Shown here: positions 26,775 through 37,472 of the stretch, in pieces
How the letters are laid out: each line of letters begins with the position of its first letter
Numbering within the stretch: the first letter of the stretch is position 1
Assembly: GCF_020982545.1 (NCBI RefSeq)
Contig: NZ_JAJKLK010000019.1
Coordinates: 248,001 to 312,000, forward strand
DNA length: 64,000 nt
Direction: 5' to 3'
Origin: Streptomyces sp. MNU76
GTDB taxonomy: Bacteria; Actinomycetota; Actinomycetes; Streptomycetales; Streptomycetaceae
Position numbers and translations under genes: made by a program
Notes under the pieces: generated by a model
Databases searched by the model: none
Told to the model about the DNA's origin: nothing
What the model saw: the letters and a program-made list of their open reading frames with translations, nothing else

Positions 26775-27650
26775 TCAGGCGTAGGCGTAGAAGCCCGACC
26801 CCGACTTCCGGCCCAGCCGGCCCGCGTCCACCATGCGCTGGAGCAGCGGGGGAGCGGCGTACAGCGGCTCCTTGTACTCCTCGTACATGGAATTGGCGAT
26901 GGAGACGATGGTGTCCAGGCCGATCAGGTCGGAGAGCTTCAGCGGCCCCATCGGGTGGGCGCAGCCCAGCTCCATGCCGTTGTCGATGTCCTCGCGGCCC
27001 GCGATGCCCGACTCGAACATCCGGATCGCGGAGAGCAGATACGGCACCAGCAGCGCGTTGACGACGAAGCCCGAGCGGTCCTGGGCCCGCACGGCGTGCT
27101 TGCCGAGCACCTTCTCGGCGAACAGCTGCGCCCGGCTGAGCGTGCCCTCGGAGGTGGTCAGCGCCGGGATCAGCTCGACGAGCTTCTGCACCGGGGCCGG
27201 GTTGAAGAAGTGGATGCCGATGACGTGGTCGGGCCGCGAGGTGGCGACCGCGAGCTTCACCAGCGGGATGGAGGAGGTGTTGGAGGCGAGGATCGCGTCC
27301 GGGCGGGTCACCACCTGGTCGAGCACCTGGAAGATCTCCGTCTTCACCTGCTCGTTCTCCACGACCGCCTCGATGACGAGGTCACGGTCGGCGAACTCGC
27401 CGAGATCGGTGGTGAAGCTCAGGCGTGCCTGGGTCCCGTCCCGCTCCGCCTCGGTGATCTTGCCGCGCTCGGCGGCCTTGGACAGGGAGTTGAACAGCCG
27501 GGTACGGCCGATCTCCAGGGCTTCGCCGGTGGTCTCGGCGACCTTGACGTCCAGTCCGGCGCGGGCGCACACCTCGGCGATGCCCGCTCCCATCTGGCCG
27601 CAGCCCACGACTCCGACGCGTGCAATGTCTCCCGCCGGGATGTCCGTCAC
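26775..27650 (-). CDS. 3-hydroxybutyryl-CoA dehydrogenase
   Basis: 291 residues. An N-terminal Rossmann fold (VGVVGCGQMGAGIAEVCARAGLDV) binds NAD. The family signature (HVIGIHFFNPAPVQKLVELIPALTTSEGT) includes the catalytic His, followed by an all-helical C-terminal dimer domain (GPLKLSDLIGLDTIVSI). It oxidises 3-hydroxyacyl-CoA in fatty-acid or butanoate metabolism. GTG start after AAAGGG. Single gene, divergent from the GHL10 protein. Confidence 0.93.
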   Translation of the reverse strand: MTDIPAGDIARVGVVGCGQMGAGIAEVCARAGLDVKVAETTGEALEIGRTRLFNSLSKAAERGKITEAERDGTQARLSFTTDLGEFADRDLVIEAVVENEQVKTEIFQVLDQVVTRPDAILASNTSSIPLVKLAVATSRPDHVIGIHFFNPAPVQKLVELIPALTTSEGTLSRAQLFAEKVLGKHAVRAQDRSGFVVNALLVPYLLSAIRMFESGIAGREDIDNGMELGCAHPMGPLKLSDLIGLDTIVSIANSMYEEYKEPLYAAPPLLQRMVDAGRLGRKSGSGFYAYA

Positions 27651-27828
27651 ATCGTCCCTTTCACTGTATTTCGTGCCTGGCAGATACCCGTGGTGGGGGC
27701 CTGCGCCAAACCTGCACGTTACCCGCGACGCCTACTGATCAGTATTCCGGGTGTCACATGGAAGGCTTGGTCCGAGAACGGTCCGCGACGGGGCGGACAC
27801 GCGGGACGCGGTACGCGGAGGTACGAGG

Positions 27829-29087
27829 ATGCATCGCAAGCCACGGATGTCACGGCGGGCCTTCTGGGCGACCGCGGCGGCGACCCTCGTGGCGGCGGCG
27901 GGGTGGCGGCGGGCACCGCCATCGCCGGCGGAGAACCGAGCCCGCGCCGCAGGGCGGGCGAGGGCGAGCTGCGCGGTATGTGGCTGGCCTCGGTCCTCAA
28001 CCGGGACTGGCCCTCGAAGGCCGGTCTGACCGCCGCCGAACAGCGCGCCGAACTCCTCGCGCACCTCGACATGGCCGTGGACCGCCGCCTCAACGCGGTG
28101 ATCTTCCAGGTCCGCCCCAGCGCCGACGCCCTCTGGCCCTCACCGCACGAGCCCTGGTCGCAGTACCTCACCGGAACCCAGGGCAAGGACCCCGGGTGGG
28201 ACCCGCTGGGCACGGCCGTCGAGGAGGCGCACGCCCGGGGGCTCGAACTGCACGCCTGGTTCAACCCGTACCGGGTCGCGGTCCACACCGACCCGAGCCG
28301 GCTGGTCGCCTCGCACCCGGCCCGGCAGCACCCCGACTGGGTCGTCCCCTACGGCGGCAAGCTCTACTACAACCCCGGCATCCCCGCCGTCCGCGCCTTC
28401 GTGGAGAAGGCCATGCTCGACGCCGTCCGCAAGTACGCCGTCGACGCCGTGCACTTCGACGACTACTTCTACCCGTACCCGGTGGCCGGTCAGGTCTTCG
28501 ACGACGACGAGGCCTACGACCGGTACGGCGCGAGCTTCCCCAACCGGGCGGCCTGGCGGCGCGACAACATCGACCTCCTGGTGCGGGAGACGGCGGCCCA
28601 GATCAAGACGATCCGACCCGGCACCCAGTTCGGGATCAGCCCGTTCGGCGTGTGGCGCAACGCCGAGACCGACGCGTCGGGCTCGGACACCCGGGCGGGC
28701 GTGCAGACCTACGACGACCTGCACGCGGACACCCGGAAGTGGGTCCGGGAGAACTGGATCGACTACATCGTCCCGCAGCTGTACTGGAACATCGGCTTCG
28801 CCGCCGCCGACTACGCCAAGCTGCTGCCCTGGTGGGCGGAGACCGCCCGGGGCAGCGGGACGCGGCTGTACATCGGGGAGGCCCTCTACAAGGCGGGCGA
28901 CCCGGCACAGCCCGCCGCCTGGCAGGACCCGGCCGAGCTGTCCCGACACCTCACCCTGGCGAAGCAGCACCCAGAGGTGCGGGGGCATGTGTTCTTCGCG
29001 GCCAAGGAGGTCAAGGAGGACAAGATCGGGGCCATGGCCCGGGTGGTCGTCGACCACTATCAGCGGTCGACGCGGACGCCCCGCTGA
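27829..29087 (+). pseudogene. secreted GHL10-type glycoside hydrolase-like protein, frameshifted near 27900
   Basis: The start MHRKPRMSRRAFWATAAATLVAAAG (Tat-like signal, twin Arg) is in one frame. The body, from VAAGTAIAGGEP through LRGMWLASVLNRDWPSK to AKEVKEDKIGAMARVVVDHY, is in another. One missing G in the run at 27898-27902 explains the switch. The body is the glycosyl hydrolase-like 10 barrel (FQVRPSADALWPSPHEPWSQYLTG, HAWFNPYRV, VDAVHFDDYFYPYP, YIVPQLYWNIGF). The protein would be an exported carbohydrate-active enzyme if the lesion is a sequencing error. A short relic of a second, diverged copy lies at 34570-34690. Confidence 0.82.
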
Positions 29088-29216
29088 TTGCGGGGCAGGT
29101 CCCCTGCAGGGCTTGCGCGGAGATCTTGAGCGGGTATCCCGAGTTGGTGCAGGCCCGGGTGCCGCCGAGCGTTCCGTCGGCAGAGTCCCGACGCCTTGGC
29201 TGGAGGGGGCACGGTC

Positions 29217-29810
29217 TCAGTGAATCGCACGGATACGACCCATGCCGCCATCGCGCGGCGTCCTCGCCACCCCCGCAGGCGACCGAAGCGGAACCGGACG
29301 GCCCTGGCGGCCACAGGCGGTGGTGACCGGCGACGTTCCGGACGGCGCGGCCGAGGCCAGGCGAAGTCCCGAGCACCGTTCCGGGGAGCTGACGGCAGGC
29401 GTGCCGACCGGTGATGGCAGCCCCGCGGTGCGAGCCGGAGGGCCGGACGAGGCGCGACCGCCGTGCCCGGGCAGACTATGTGCGACGGCCCGGGGGCGGG
29501 GCTCGGCCGCCGACCGCTCCGGCGTCGGTGCGCCGACCACGCGACGTGTCCACCACGACGGGGGTATCGTCCGGGAACCGGCCCTCGAGCGGTCGAGCAC
29601 AAGCTCCGCCGGCGGGAGGTCTCCGGGGCCGCGGACGTGGACGTACATCCTTCGGGAAGTCGCGTCGACGCTCGTGCCGGACGCGTCCGGCACGTCGGCA
29701 AGCCACTGCTGTGCCGCGTCCTCGGTCCGGCCGGTCCGCGTGTTGAACAGGAGCGCGACTACGGTGTCGGCCGTCAGCGGAACCAACTCGGCGGTGAACA
29801 GAAGGATCAT
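29217..29810 (-). CDS. hypothetical protein (weak)
   Basis: In the roughly 900 bp between the GHL10 gene and the NmrA-like gene this is the only frame with plausible coding bias. The first ~100 residues (MILLFTAELVPLTADTVVALLFNTRTGRTEDAAQQWLADVPDA) look protein-like. The second half is Pro/Arg/Ala-rich and may be out of frame. No ribosome binding site and no family recognised. It could be a decayed gene. Confidence 0.25.
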   Translation of the reverse strand: MILLFTAELVPLTADTVVALLFNTRTGRTEDAAQQWLADVPDASGTSVDATSRRMYVHVRGPGDLPPAELVLDRSRAGSRTIPPSWWTRRVVGAPTPERSAAEPRPRAVAHSLPGHGGRASSGPPARTAGLPSPVGTPAVSSPERCSGLRLASAAPSGTSPVTTACGRQGRPVPLRSPAGVARTPRDGGMGRIRAIH

Positions 29811-29998
29811 GGCCGCGGTCCGGGGAGTACGGACACGGCTGCCAAGCCACGCCCCACCACCCCTGCTGATGTCGCCATGACCGGCTGTTTCCTCTCGCCG
29901 GCGACCATACGGGCCGCAGCATGCCCGCACAGGACCGCCCGCCCGGCCGCCACATCCGCAGGACGCTGTGGGCGACGGCCTGCCGCGGACAAGACGTC

Positions 29999-30715
29999 CT
30001 AAGCCTGGTCGTCCAGGCGGCTGGTGTGGGCGAGGGCGCTGGGGGTGCGGCAGCCAACGATCGCCGGGGCCTCCTGGACGAGCGTGTCGTCGGTCAGCGC
30101 CTCCACCATGAACAGCGCGAAGTCCACCCGGCGCGTCAGGTCGCCGGCCAGTACCGGGTCCCCCACGTGCCGGCTCCATACGGGCAGCCCCTGGCTCTCG
30201 CCCTCCTCCAGGGTGCTGCCGCGTACCACGGTCCACCGGGTGTCGCTGGCGAACACCCGGCGGCATGCCTCCACCTGGTCCTCGATCTCGACGGCGCGGA
30301 CGAGCTTGCCCAGCACGGCGGCGATCCGGACGCCCAGGGTGAACATCCGCGAGTACGTGTCCTTGCCGTCGCGGGTGATGTGCCAGCCGCAGGAGAAGAT
30401 CAGACGTGCGTCCGGCCGTGCGTGGTCGAGGACCGCCCGAGCCGTGCCCGACGCGTACTGCTGCACGCCCCAGGGCACCAGCACCGTCAGTACGCCGTCA
30501 CATCCGGCGACCGCCTGCCGGATCACTTCCGGGTCGTTCGTGGGCCCGGCGACCACGGTCATCCGGCCTTCGAACTCGGCGAGCTTCGGCACGCTGCGCT
30601 CCCGGCAGACACCGACCACCTCGTAGCCGCGCTCCAGCGCGTGCCGCACCATGTACTGCCCGAGCCTTCCTGAAGCTCCGACGATGCAGACCTTTTTCAC
30701 GTGACTCGTGCCCAT
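29999..30715 (-). CDS. NAD(P)-binding NmrA-like oxidoreductase
   Basis: 238 residues. ATG 30715 follows AGGGG, giving MGTSHVKKVCIVGASGRLGQYMVRHALERGYEV, an atypical-SDR Rossmann motif (GASGRLG). The rest fits NmrA-like/flavin-reductase-like sugar-epimerase folds (VVAGPTNDPEVIRQAVAGCDGVLTVL). No complete YxxxK site, so a redox sensor or quinone/flavin reductase role is possible. Divergent from a TetR gene with two operator palindromes between them, so it is almost certainly the TetR target. Confidence 0.8.
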   Translation of the reverse strand: MGTSHVKKVCIVGASGRLGQYMVRHALERGYEVVGVCRERSVPKLAEFEGRMTVVAGPTNDPEVIRQAVAGCDGVLTVLVPWGVQQYASGTARAVLDHARPDARLIFSCGWHITRDGKDTYSRMFTLGVRIAAVLGKLVRAVEIEDQVEACRRVFASDTRWTVVRGSTLEEGESQGLPVWSRHVGDPVLAGDLTRRVDFALFMVEALTDDTLVQEAPAIVGCRTPSALAHTSRLDDQA

Positions 30716-30739
30716 GGTGCAGCCCCTTCGCCGACATGC

Positions 30740-30780
30740 GTACCTTATGTTGTAAGGTACGATAACCTTATGCCGTAAGG
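30740..30780. promoter_or_regulatory. two TetR-type operator palindromes
   Basis: GTACCTTA-N5-TAAGGTAC (30740-30760) is a perfect 8-bp dyad. CCTTA-N5-TAAGG (30766-30780) repeats its core with the same 5-bp spacing. Both lie between the divergent NmrA-like and TetR start codons, the classic arrangement for autoregulation. Confidence 0.8.
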
Positions 30781-30797
30781 CGGTCAAGAGGAGTTGA

Positions 30798-31502
30798 ATG
30801 CGAGGGGAAGTCCGGATGCCTGAAGGAGGCAGGGGCGGCCGGCGCGGAGCATCGGCGCGCACCCCGCTCAGTCGCGAGCGCGTGATTGGCGCGGCAGTGG
30901 CGGTGGCAGACGAGAAGGGGGTGGCCTCGCTCACCATGCGGGCCATTGCCGACCCGCTGGGCGTCGAGGCGATGTCGCTCTATCACCATGTGAAGGGAAG
31001 GGAGGACATCCTCGACGGGATGGTGGACGCGGTGTTCGGTGAGATCGACCTGCCGCCGCGCGACACGGACTGGAAGAGCGCCATGCGCCACCGCGCGGTC
31101 TCCGCCCGTGCCGTGCTCCGGCGCCATCCGTGGGCCGTCGCCCTGATGGACTCCCGCCCCCAGCCCGGCCCGGCAACCCTGGGCCACCACGACGCCGTCA
31201 TCGGCGCGTTGCGCGCTGGCGGGTTCTCCGTCCCGATGGCCGCGCACGCCTTCTCGCTGATCGACAGCTACCTGTACGGCTTCGTGATCCAGGAGCTGAG
31301 CCTGCCGTTCGGCAGCTCGGCGGAGCTGGATGAGGTCGCGGGTGCCATCCTGCGTGATATGCCCGCCGACGCCTACCCCCACCTCACCGAGCTCGCCACT
31401 GAGCACGCCCTCAAGCCCGGTTACAACTACGCCGACGAGTTCACCTTCGGCCTTACCCTCATTCTCGACGCCCTGCACCCGGACGAAGCCCCGAGGGCCT
31501 AG
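30798..31502 (+). CDS. TetR/AcrR family transcriptional regulator
   Basis: 234 residues. HTH (SRERVIGAAVAVADEKGVASLTMRAIADPLGVEAMSLYHHVKGREDILDGMVDAVFGEI) is followed by a TetR_C-type ligand domain (AVLRRHPWAVALMDSRPQPGPATLGHHDAVIGALRAGGF). GAGGAG is 5 bases before the ATG. Autoregulation and control of the divergent NmrA-like gene are inferred from the palindromes at 30740-30780. Confidence 0.9.
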   Translation: MRGEVRMPEGGRGGRRGASARTPLSRERVIGAAVAVADEKGVASLTMRAIADPLGVEAMSLYHHVKGREDILDGMVDAVFGEIDLPPRDTDWKSAMRHRAVSARAVLRRHPWAVALMDSRPQPGPATLGHHDAVIGALRAGGFSVPMAAHAFSLIDSYLYGFVIQELSLPFGSSAELDEVAGAILRDMPADAYPHLTELATEHALKPGYNYADEFTFGLTLILDALHPDEAPRA

Positions 31503-31555
31503 CGTCTCGTGATTCCCTCAGCGTTACTTGATCTTGTGCGGAAGGGGCGCTTGGT

Positions 31556-31860
31556 ATGGAGCTCTCCGTGGAACAGGTCGCCGAGTTGCGGGAGTTGGTG
31601 AACAGCAGGGGACGTGCCTGCGGATGTCGCCACGGGGGAGGATCGTGCTGTGGTCGGGTGAGGGGCGTCGACGCAAGGGCGTTGCCGAGTTGCTCGGGGT
31701 GTCGCTGTCCACCGCGGACCGCTGGAAGACCCGTAACGCCGAGCAGGGGCCTGGCGGGGCTGGCGGGGAGCGTACCGGTGGTGCACGGGGGCAGGTGCCG
31801 GCACGGTACGGTCCGCGTGATCGCGCTGACGCGTTCGAATCCCGCCGCCACCTCACCCAC
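31556..31860 (+). pseudogene. IS630-family transposase, N-terminal relic
   Basis: MELSVEQVAELRELVNS in one frame, then RGRIVLWSGEGRRRKGVAELLGVSLSTADRWKTR in a second and VIALTRS in the first again, together match the HTH half of IS630-type transposases. At least two frameshifts and loss of the whole DDE half show it is dead. No inverted ends were identified. Confidence 0.65.
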
Positions 31861-31886
31861 GTCCTGCGCGGCCGACCCCCAGGGCC

Positions 31887-32045
31887 GGCCTGGACGAACA
31901 GACCGTGCGAGCGGTCGTCGACGACAACACCCGCCCCGTCGGCGGGGGCCGGATGACGACCGCCGACCCGCGCCGCGCCCTGTACCCGCGCGACACCGAG
32001 AACCAGGCCGTGCGCGCCTCTCTCGTTCGGAACATAGGGCACTGA
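31887..32045 (+). pseudogene. unidentified 3' gene relic
   Basis: An open stretch with strong GC3 bias (GLDEQTVRAVVDDNTRPVGG...NQAVRASLVRNIGH, stop) lacks a start and joins directly to the IS630 relic. It looks like the last ~50 codons of a gene cut by the element. No family recognised. Confidence 0.3.
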
Positions 32046-32049
32046 AGGA

Positions 32050-32084
32050 GTGAGCCTCCGGGAGCGATGCTCCAGGAGGCTCAC
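32050..32084. terminator. two-part hairpin terminator after the BCCT gene
   Basis: GTGAGCCTCC/GGAGGCTCAC outside and GGAGC-GAT-GCTCC inside form a 15-bp stem with a single mismatch and a 3-base loop, 17 bp past the transporter stop codon. Confidence 0.85.
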
Positions 32085-32100
32085 TGGGCCGGACGTCTGT

Positions 32101-33825
<1,725 letters not shown>

Positions 33826-33908
33826 GCTCTTGTTTCCTTCTGTCGTCGGGCTCTGGCACGGTCGACAAGACTGCTGTGTACTGCGGGACACGGGTGGCAG
33901 CCTGTTGC

Positions 33909-33946
33909 ACAATGGGAAATTGTTCGCTGTTGGCGCAACAGCGAAC
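33909..33946. promoter_or_regulatory. palindromic operator upstream of the BCCT gene
   Basis: GTTCGCTGTTG-GCG-CAACAGCGAAC (33922-33946) is a perfect 11-bp dyad. An overlapping ACAAT-N5-ATTGT (33909-33923) adds a second smaller dyad. They lie about 85-120 bp before the transporter start. The regulator is not in the window. Confidence 0.65.
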
Positions 33947-34481
33947 ACGCCTCGCGTCTTGTCGTCAAGTTCCTTCGGCCAGTCGCTGGGCTCTCGACCA
34001 GCATCGGAATCGAGCTGTGACCCATGAGGCGAGTGGTGACCTGTTGGTCGGCGGCCCCGTTCCTGCGTCGGTGAAACCGGTCGGGCCGTGGCGGCGAGAG
34101 TCCGGTGCGGCGCTCGGGGGCCGCTCCCGCGTCCTGGCCGGCCGCGGCGAGAGCCGGTCGGTATGGAGGCACTGTCCTACCTCCACGTGGAACCGGGCTT
34201 GCTCGCCGCGCTATCTGCAGAGCCGCAAGAGCGCCGCTCCATCGCCGAACACCTCAGTACGACCCTTCTCGCCCATATGTCGCTTCCGGGGGGACATGGC
34301 CTTGAATCGCGTCGAGGGATATCCGGGACCAGGGGGCGAGCCCCAGGTGAGGGGCTCTGGGCTTCTCGGACCACGGTGCTGAGGGTGCCCCATCAGGGAG
34401 ACCACGCTTCTGTGTACCCTGACGTGACGGTCGATCCGCCCGCGGACGGCCCGGCCCTCGGCGCCGGGGGCCGGCCCGGCC

Positions 34482-34690
34482 CCCGGCGTCACGGTCGCGC
34501 ACTTCGCCTGCCACGGCATGACCGACGGCGCCGCCCCGTCTCGCAACCGGCTCCTCCTTCGCGACCACGACCACGAGGCATGTGGACACATCCTCTTCTC
34601 GGCCAAGGAGGTCGGCCTCGACAAGATCGGCGCGATGGCATGGGTGGTTCCGCCGACCACTACCAGCGGCCGGCGGAACCACCGCGCTGA
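34482..34690 (+). pseudogene. fused relics: CHAT-domain fragment plus GHL10 C-terminus
   Basis: PGVTVAHFACHGMTDGAAPSRNRLLLRDHD carries the HFACHG motif of CHAT (caspase-like) domains. It runs straight into HEACGHILFSAKEVGLDKIGAMAW and, after a frame change, DHYQRPAEPPR-stop, which aligns with the end of the GHL10 protein at 29087 (RGHVFFAAKEVKEDKIGAMARVVVDHYQRSTRTPR). Both are scraps joined by deletion. The remaining 33950-34480 has no recognisable gene. Confidence 0.6.
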
Positions 34691-34745
34691 CGCAGCCCGG
34701 GGGGAGGGCTCGTGGTACTGGGCCCGGGGGCGCCGGGAAGGACGG

Positions 34746-34943
34746 TTACCTGCGGTCCTCGGGGTGGCGGACGACCGTGTCCGGGCCGGGGGACATCAGC
34801 GCCTCGTGCCCGTCGTCGTCGAACCTGACCCGGTAGGGCGGATTGCCGTCCTGACCGAGCACCTCCAGGACCTCCGCGGTCCGGTCGTGGTGCCCGACGG
34901 TCCTGCCGTGCACCAGCAGGGTGTCGCCTACAACTGCTCGCAT
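34746..34943 (-). CDS. DUF1918 domain-containing protein
   Basis: 65 residues (MRAVVGDTLLVHGRTVGHHDRTAEVLEVLG, then PPYRVRFDDDGHEALMSPGPDTVV), the complete DUF1918 fold, a small SH3-like beta barrel common in actinobacteria. AGGAGG lies about 7 bases before the ATG; much longer readings of the frame are spurious. Function unknown. Confidence 0.88.
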   Translation of the reverse strand: MRAVVGDTLLVHGRTVGHHDRTAEVLEVLGQDGNPPYRVRFDDDGHEALMSPGPDTVVRHPEDRR

Positions 34944-35053
34944 CGGGGGCCTCCTCGTTCTGCACGGGAGTGGCGGTCCGTGACCGCAGTCTATTGCGGG
35001 CGGCGCCGGATGGACCTGTGTGCGTACGGCTCTCACGCGCTCCCGCACCCGAC

Positions 35054-36007
35054 TCAGGCGGACGAGCGCTGGGTGACCGCGATGCAGACCAGCACGGCGG
35101 CGGCCGTCAGGGGCGCGGCCGGGGTGAGCTGCTCGCCGAGGAGCAGCACCGACCACACCAGTGTGAGCAGCGGCTGCGCCAGCTGCAACTGGCTGGCCTT
35201 CGGTATGCCGATGGCCGCCATGCCCCGGTACCAGACGACCAGCCCCAGGAACTGGGACCCGGCCGCCACCCACAACAGCCCGGCCACGCTGTGCGCGGTC
35301 AGCAGGGCCGGCTCGTACGACAGGGCCAGCAGTGCGCCCGGCACGCTCAGCGGCAGGCAGAGCACCAGGGCCCAGCCGATGACCTGCCAGCCGGGCATCA
35401 CCCGGGCCAGTCGGCCGCCCTCGGTGTAGCCGGCCGCGCACACCAGCAGGGCGCCGAAGAGACAGAGGTCGGCCGTGGTGAGGGCGCCGCCGCTCTGGGT
35501 CACGGTGAACGCGAGCACCGCGGCGGCTCCGGCGAGGGCGGCGGTCCAGAAGGCGCGCGAGGGACGGGTGCCCATGCGCAGGGCCGAGAACAGTGCGGTC
35601 GTCAGCGGGAGCAGACCGACCACGACGGCGGCGTGCGCGGTGGTGGAGGTCTGGAGCGCGAGCGTGGTCAGCATCGGGAAGCCCAGCACGACACCGGCGG
35701 CCACGACCGCGAGCCCCGCCCAGTGCCGACGGCCCGGCAGGGGGACCCGCAGGGCCAGCAGACACCCGCCCGCGATGACGGCGGCCAGGGCGCTGCGGAC
35801 GGCCACCAGGGACCAGGGGCCGAACCCTTCCAGGCCCCAGGCGGTGGCCGGGAAGGTGAGGGAGAAGGCGGTGACACCGAGGGCGGCCTGGAGCGTGCCG
35901 CCGGCGCGAAGACGTGGGCCGGGTGGCGGAGCGGCGGGGCCGGTGGCTGCCCGGTCGCCGCCCACCGCTACTGATGTTCCGGCGATAGCGCTACTCTCTA
36001 CTCTCAT
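35054..36007 (-). CDS. EamA/DMT-family transporter
   Basis: Up to 317 residues with ten membrane helices in two EamA repeats (GVTAFSLTFPATAWGLEGFGPWSLVAVRSALAA; LFGALLVCAAGYTEGGRLARVMPG). Such proteins export metabolites such as amino acids. The annotated ATG at 36007 overlaps the divergent regulator's ATG. Residues 1-35 are not conserved-looking, and an internal start (for example GTG 35965) is quite possible. It is the likely target of the adjacent MocR-type regulator. Confidence 0.85.
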   Translation of the reverse strand: MRVESSAIAGTSVAVGGDRAATGPAAPPPGPRLRAGGTLQAALGVTAFSLTFPATAWGLEGFGPWSLVAVRSALAAVIAGGCLLALRVPLPGRRHWAGLAVVAAGVVLGFPMLTTLALQTSTTAHAAVVVGLLPLTTALFSALRMGTRPSRAFWTAALAGAAAVLAFTVTQSGGALTTADLCLFGALLVCAAGYTEGGRLARVMPGWQVIGWALVLCLPLSVPGALLALSYEPALLTAHSVAGLLWVAAGSQFLGLVVWYRGMAAIGIPKASQLQLAQPLLTLVWSVLLLGEQLTPAAPLTAAAVLVCIAVTQRSSA

Positions 36008-37472
36008 GCAAGAGCGTAGCAGCGTTGCGGAACTGGTGGAACAGCTGAGAAAAGAGCTCGACCGCTACTCTGTCGGTGGAAAGCTGCCGTCGAGCCGTGC
36101 CCTCGTCGGGCGGTTCCGGGTGAGCCCGGTGACCGTGTCGCGAGCCTTGGCACAGCTGGCCGCCGAGGGGCTGGTGGTGACCCGGCCGGGGGCGGGTGCC
36201 TTCCGGGCGAGCCCGCGGGAGCGCGGTACGGCCTCGGTGGGGGACACCTCCTGGCAGGAGGTCGCGCTGAGCGCGGACGGCAGCTCCGAGCCGTCGCCCC
36301 GCACGGTGGACGCCTCCGGGGTCCTGGTCTCGCTCGCCTCTCCGCCGCCCGGCGTCATCGAGTTCAACGGCGGCTATCTGCACCCCTCCCTCCAGCCGGA
36401 GCAGGCGATGGCCGCCGCCCTGTCCAGGGCCGGGCGGCGGCCCGGGGTGTGGGCGCGGCCGCCGGTCGAGGGGGTGCCGGAGCTGCGCGAGTGGTTCGCG
36501 CGGAGCATCGGCGGGGCGATCACCGCGGCCGAGGTGATCGTCGCGGCGGGCGGTCAGTCCGCCCTCACCACCGCGCTGCGCGCCCTCGCGCCCCCAGGGG
36601 CGCCCGTCCTCGTCGAATCGCCCACCTACCCCGGCATGCTGGCGATCGCGCGGGCGGCCGGGCTGCGCCCCGTGCCGGTGCCGGTGGACGCGGACGGGGT
36701 CAGACCCGCCCTCCTCGCCGACGCGTTCAAGGCGTCCGGGGCGCGGGTCTTCGTCTGCCAGCCGCTCTTCCAGAACCCCACCGGAGCCGCCCTGTCGGCC
36801 GACCGCAGGGCAGAGGTGCTGCGGATCGCCCGCGAGGCGGGGGCCTTCGTCGTGGAGGACGACTTCGTACGCCGACTCGCGCACGAGGACGCCGGGCCCC
36901 TGCCCCGGCCTCTGGCCGCCGACGACCCGGACGGCGTGGTCGTGCACGTCTCCTCGCTGACCAAGGCGACCTCGCCCAGCTTCCGGGTGGGCGCCCTGGC
37001 CGCACGGGGCCCGGTCCTGGAGCGACTGCGCGCCATCCAGGTCGTCGACACCTTCTTCGTGCCGCGCCCCCTTCAGGAGGCCGCACTCGAACTCGTCGGC
37101 TCGCCCGCCTGGCCCCGCCATCTTCGCGCCGTTTCGAGGAAGTTGAAGCTCCGTCGGGACGCCCTCACGTCCGCGCTGCGGTCGCGTCTGCCCGAACTCG
37201 CCCTGCCCCACATCCCCTCCGGCGGCTACCACCTGTGGCTGCGCCTGCCCGACGGCAAGGACGAAGCGGCCCTGGTCGCCGCCGCCCTGCGCGCGGGCGT
37301 CGCCGTCACCCCCGGCCGCCCCTACTTCAGCGCCGAACCCCCGGCCGGGCACCTGCGGTTGAGCTTCGCCGGGGTCGCGGGCGCGGGCGAGATCGCGGAA
37401 GGGGTGCGGAGGCTGGAGGAGGCCGTAAAAGGTTCGACAGCGGGCGCCCGGACTGCGAACGTCCTGCCATGA
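36006..37472 (+). CDS. MocR-type regulator (GntR HTH fused to PLP aminotransferase domain)
   Basis: 488 residues. Winged HTH at about 1-75 (VGGKLPSSRALVGRFRVSPVTVSRALAQLAAEGLVVTRPGAGAF), linker, then a fold-type I aminotransferase domain with substrate/PLP motifs (AAGGQSALTTALRALAPPG, PLFQNPTGAALSADRR, SSLTKATSPSFRVGAL containing the PLP lysine). MocR proteins sense PLP or amino-acid adducts and often control a divergent transporter, as here. No ribosome binding site precedes ATG 36006, so translation may be leaderless. Confidence 0.9.
   Translation: MQERSSVAELVEQLRKELDRYSVGGKLPSSRALVGRFRVSPVTVSRALAQLAAEGLVVTRPGAGAFRASPRERGTASVGDTSWQEVALSADGSSEPSPRTVDASGVLVSLASPPPGVIEFNGGYLHPSLQPEQAMAAALSRAGRRPGVWARPPVEGVPELREWFARSIGGAITAAEVIVAAGGQSALTTALRALAPPGAPVLVESPTYPGMLAIARAAGLRPVPVPVDADGVRPALLADAFKASGARVFVCQPLFQNPTGAALSADRRAEVLRIAREAGAFVVEDDFVRRLAHEDAGPLPRPLAADDPDGVVVHVSSLTKATSPSFRVGALAARGPVLERLRAIQVVDTFFVPRPLQEAALELVGSPAWPRHLRAVSRKLKLRRDALTSALRSRLPELALPHIPSGGYHLWLRLPDGKDEAALVAAALRAGVAVTPGRPYFSAEPPAGHLRLSFAGVAGAGEIAEGVRRLEEAVKGSTAGARTANVLP

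Noticed and set aside
31826..31842. tRNA T-loop-like sequence (GTTCGAATCCC)
   Set aside because: No acceptor, D or anticodon stems around it; it falls in the IS630 relic, where the protein reading (ALTRS) explains the bases.
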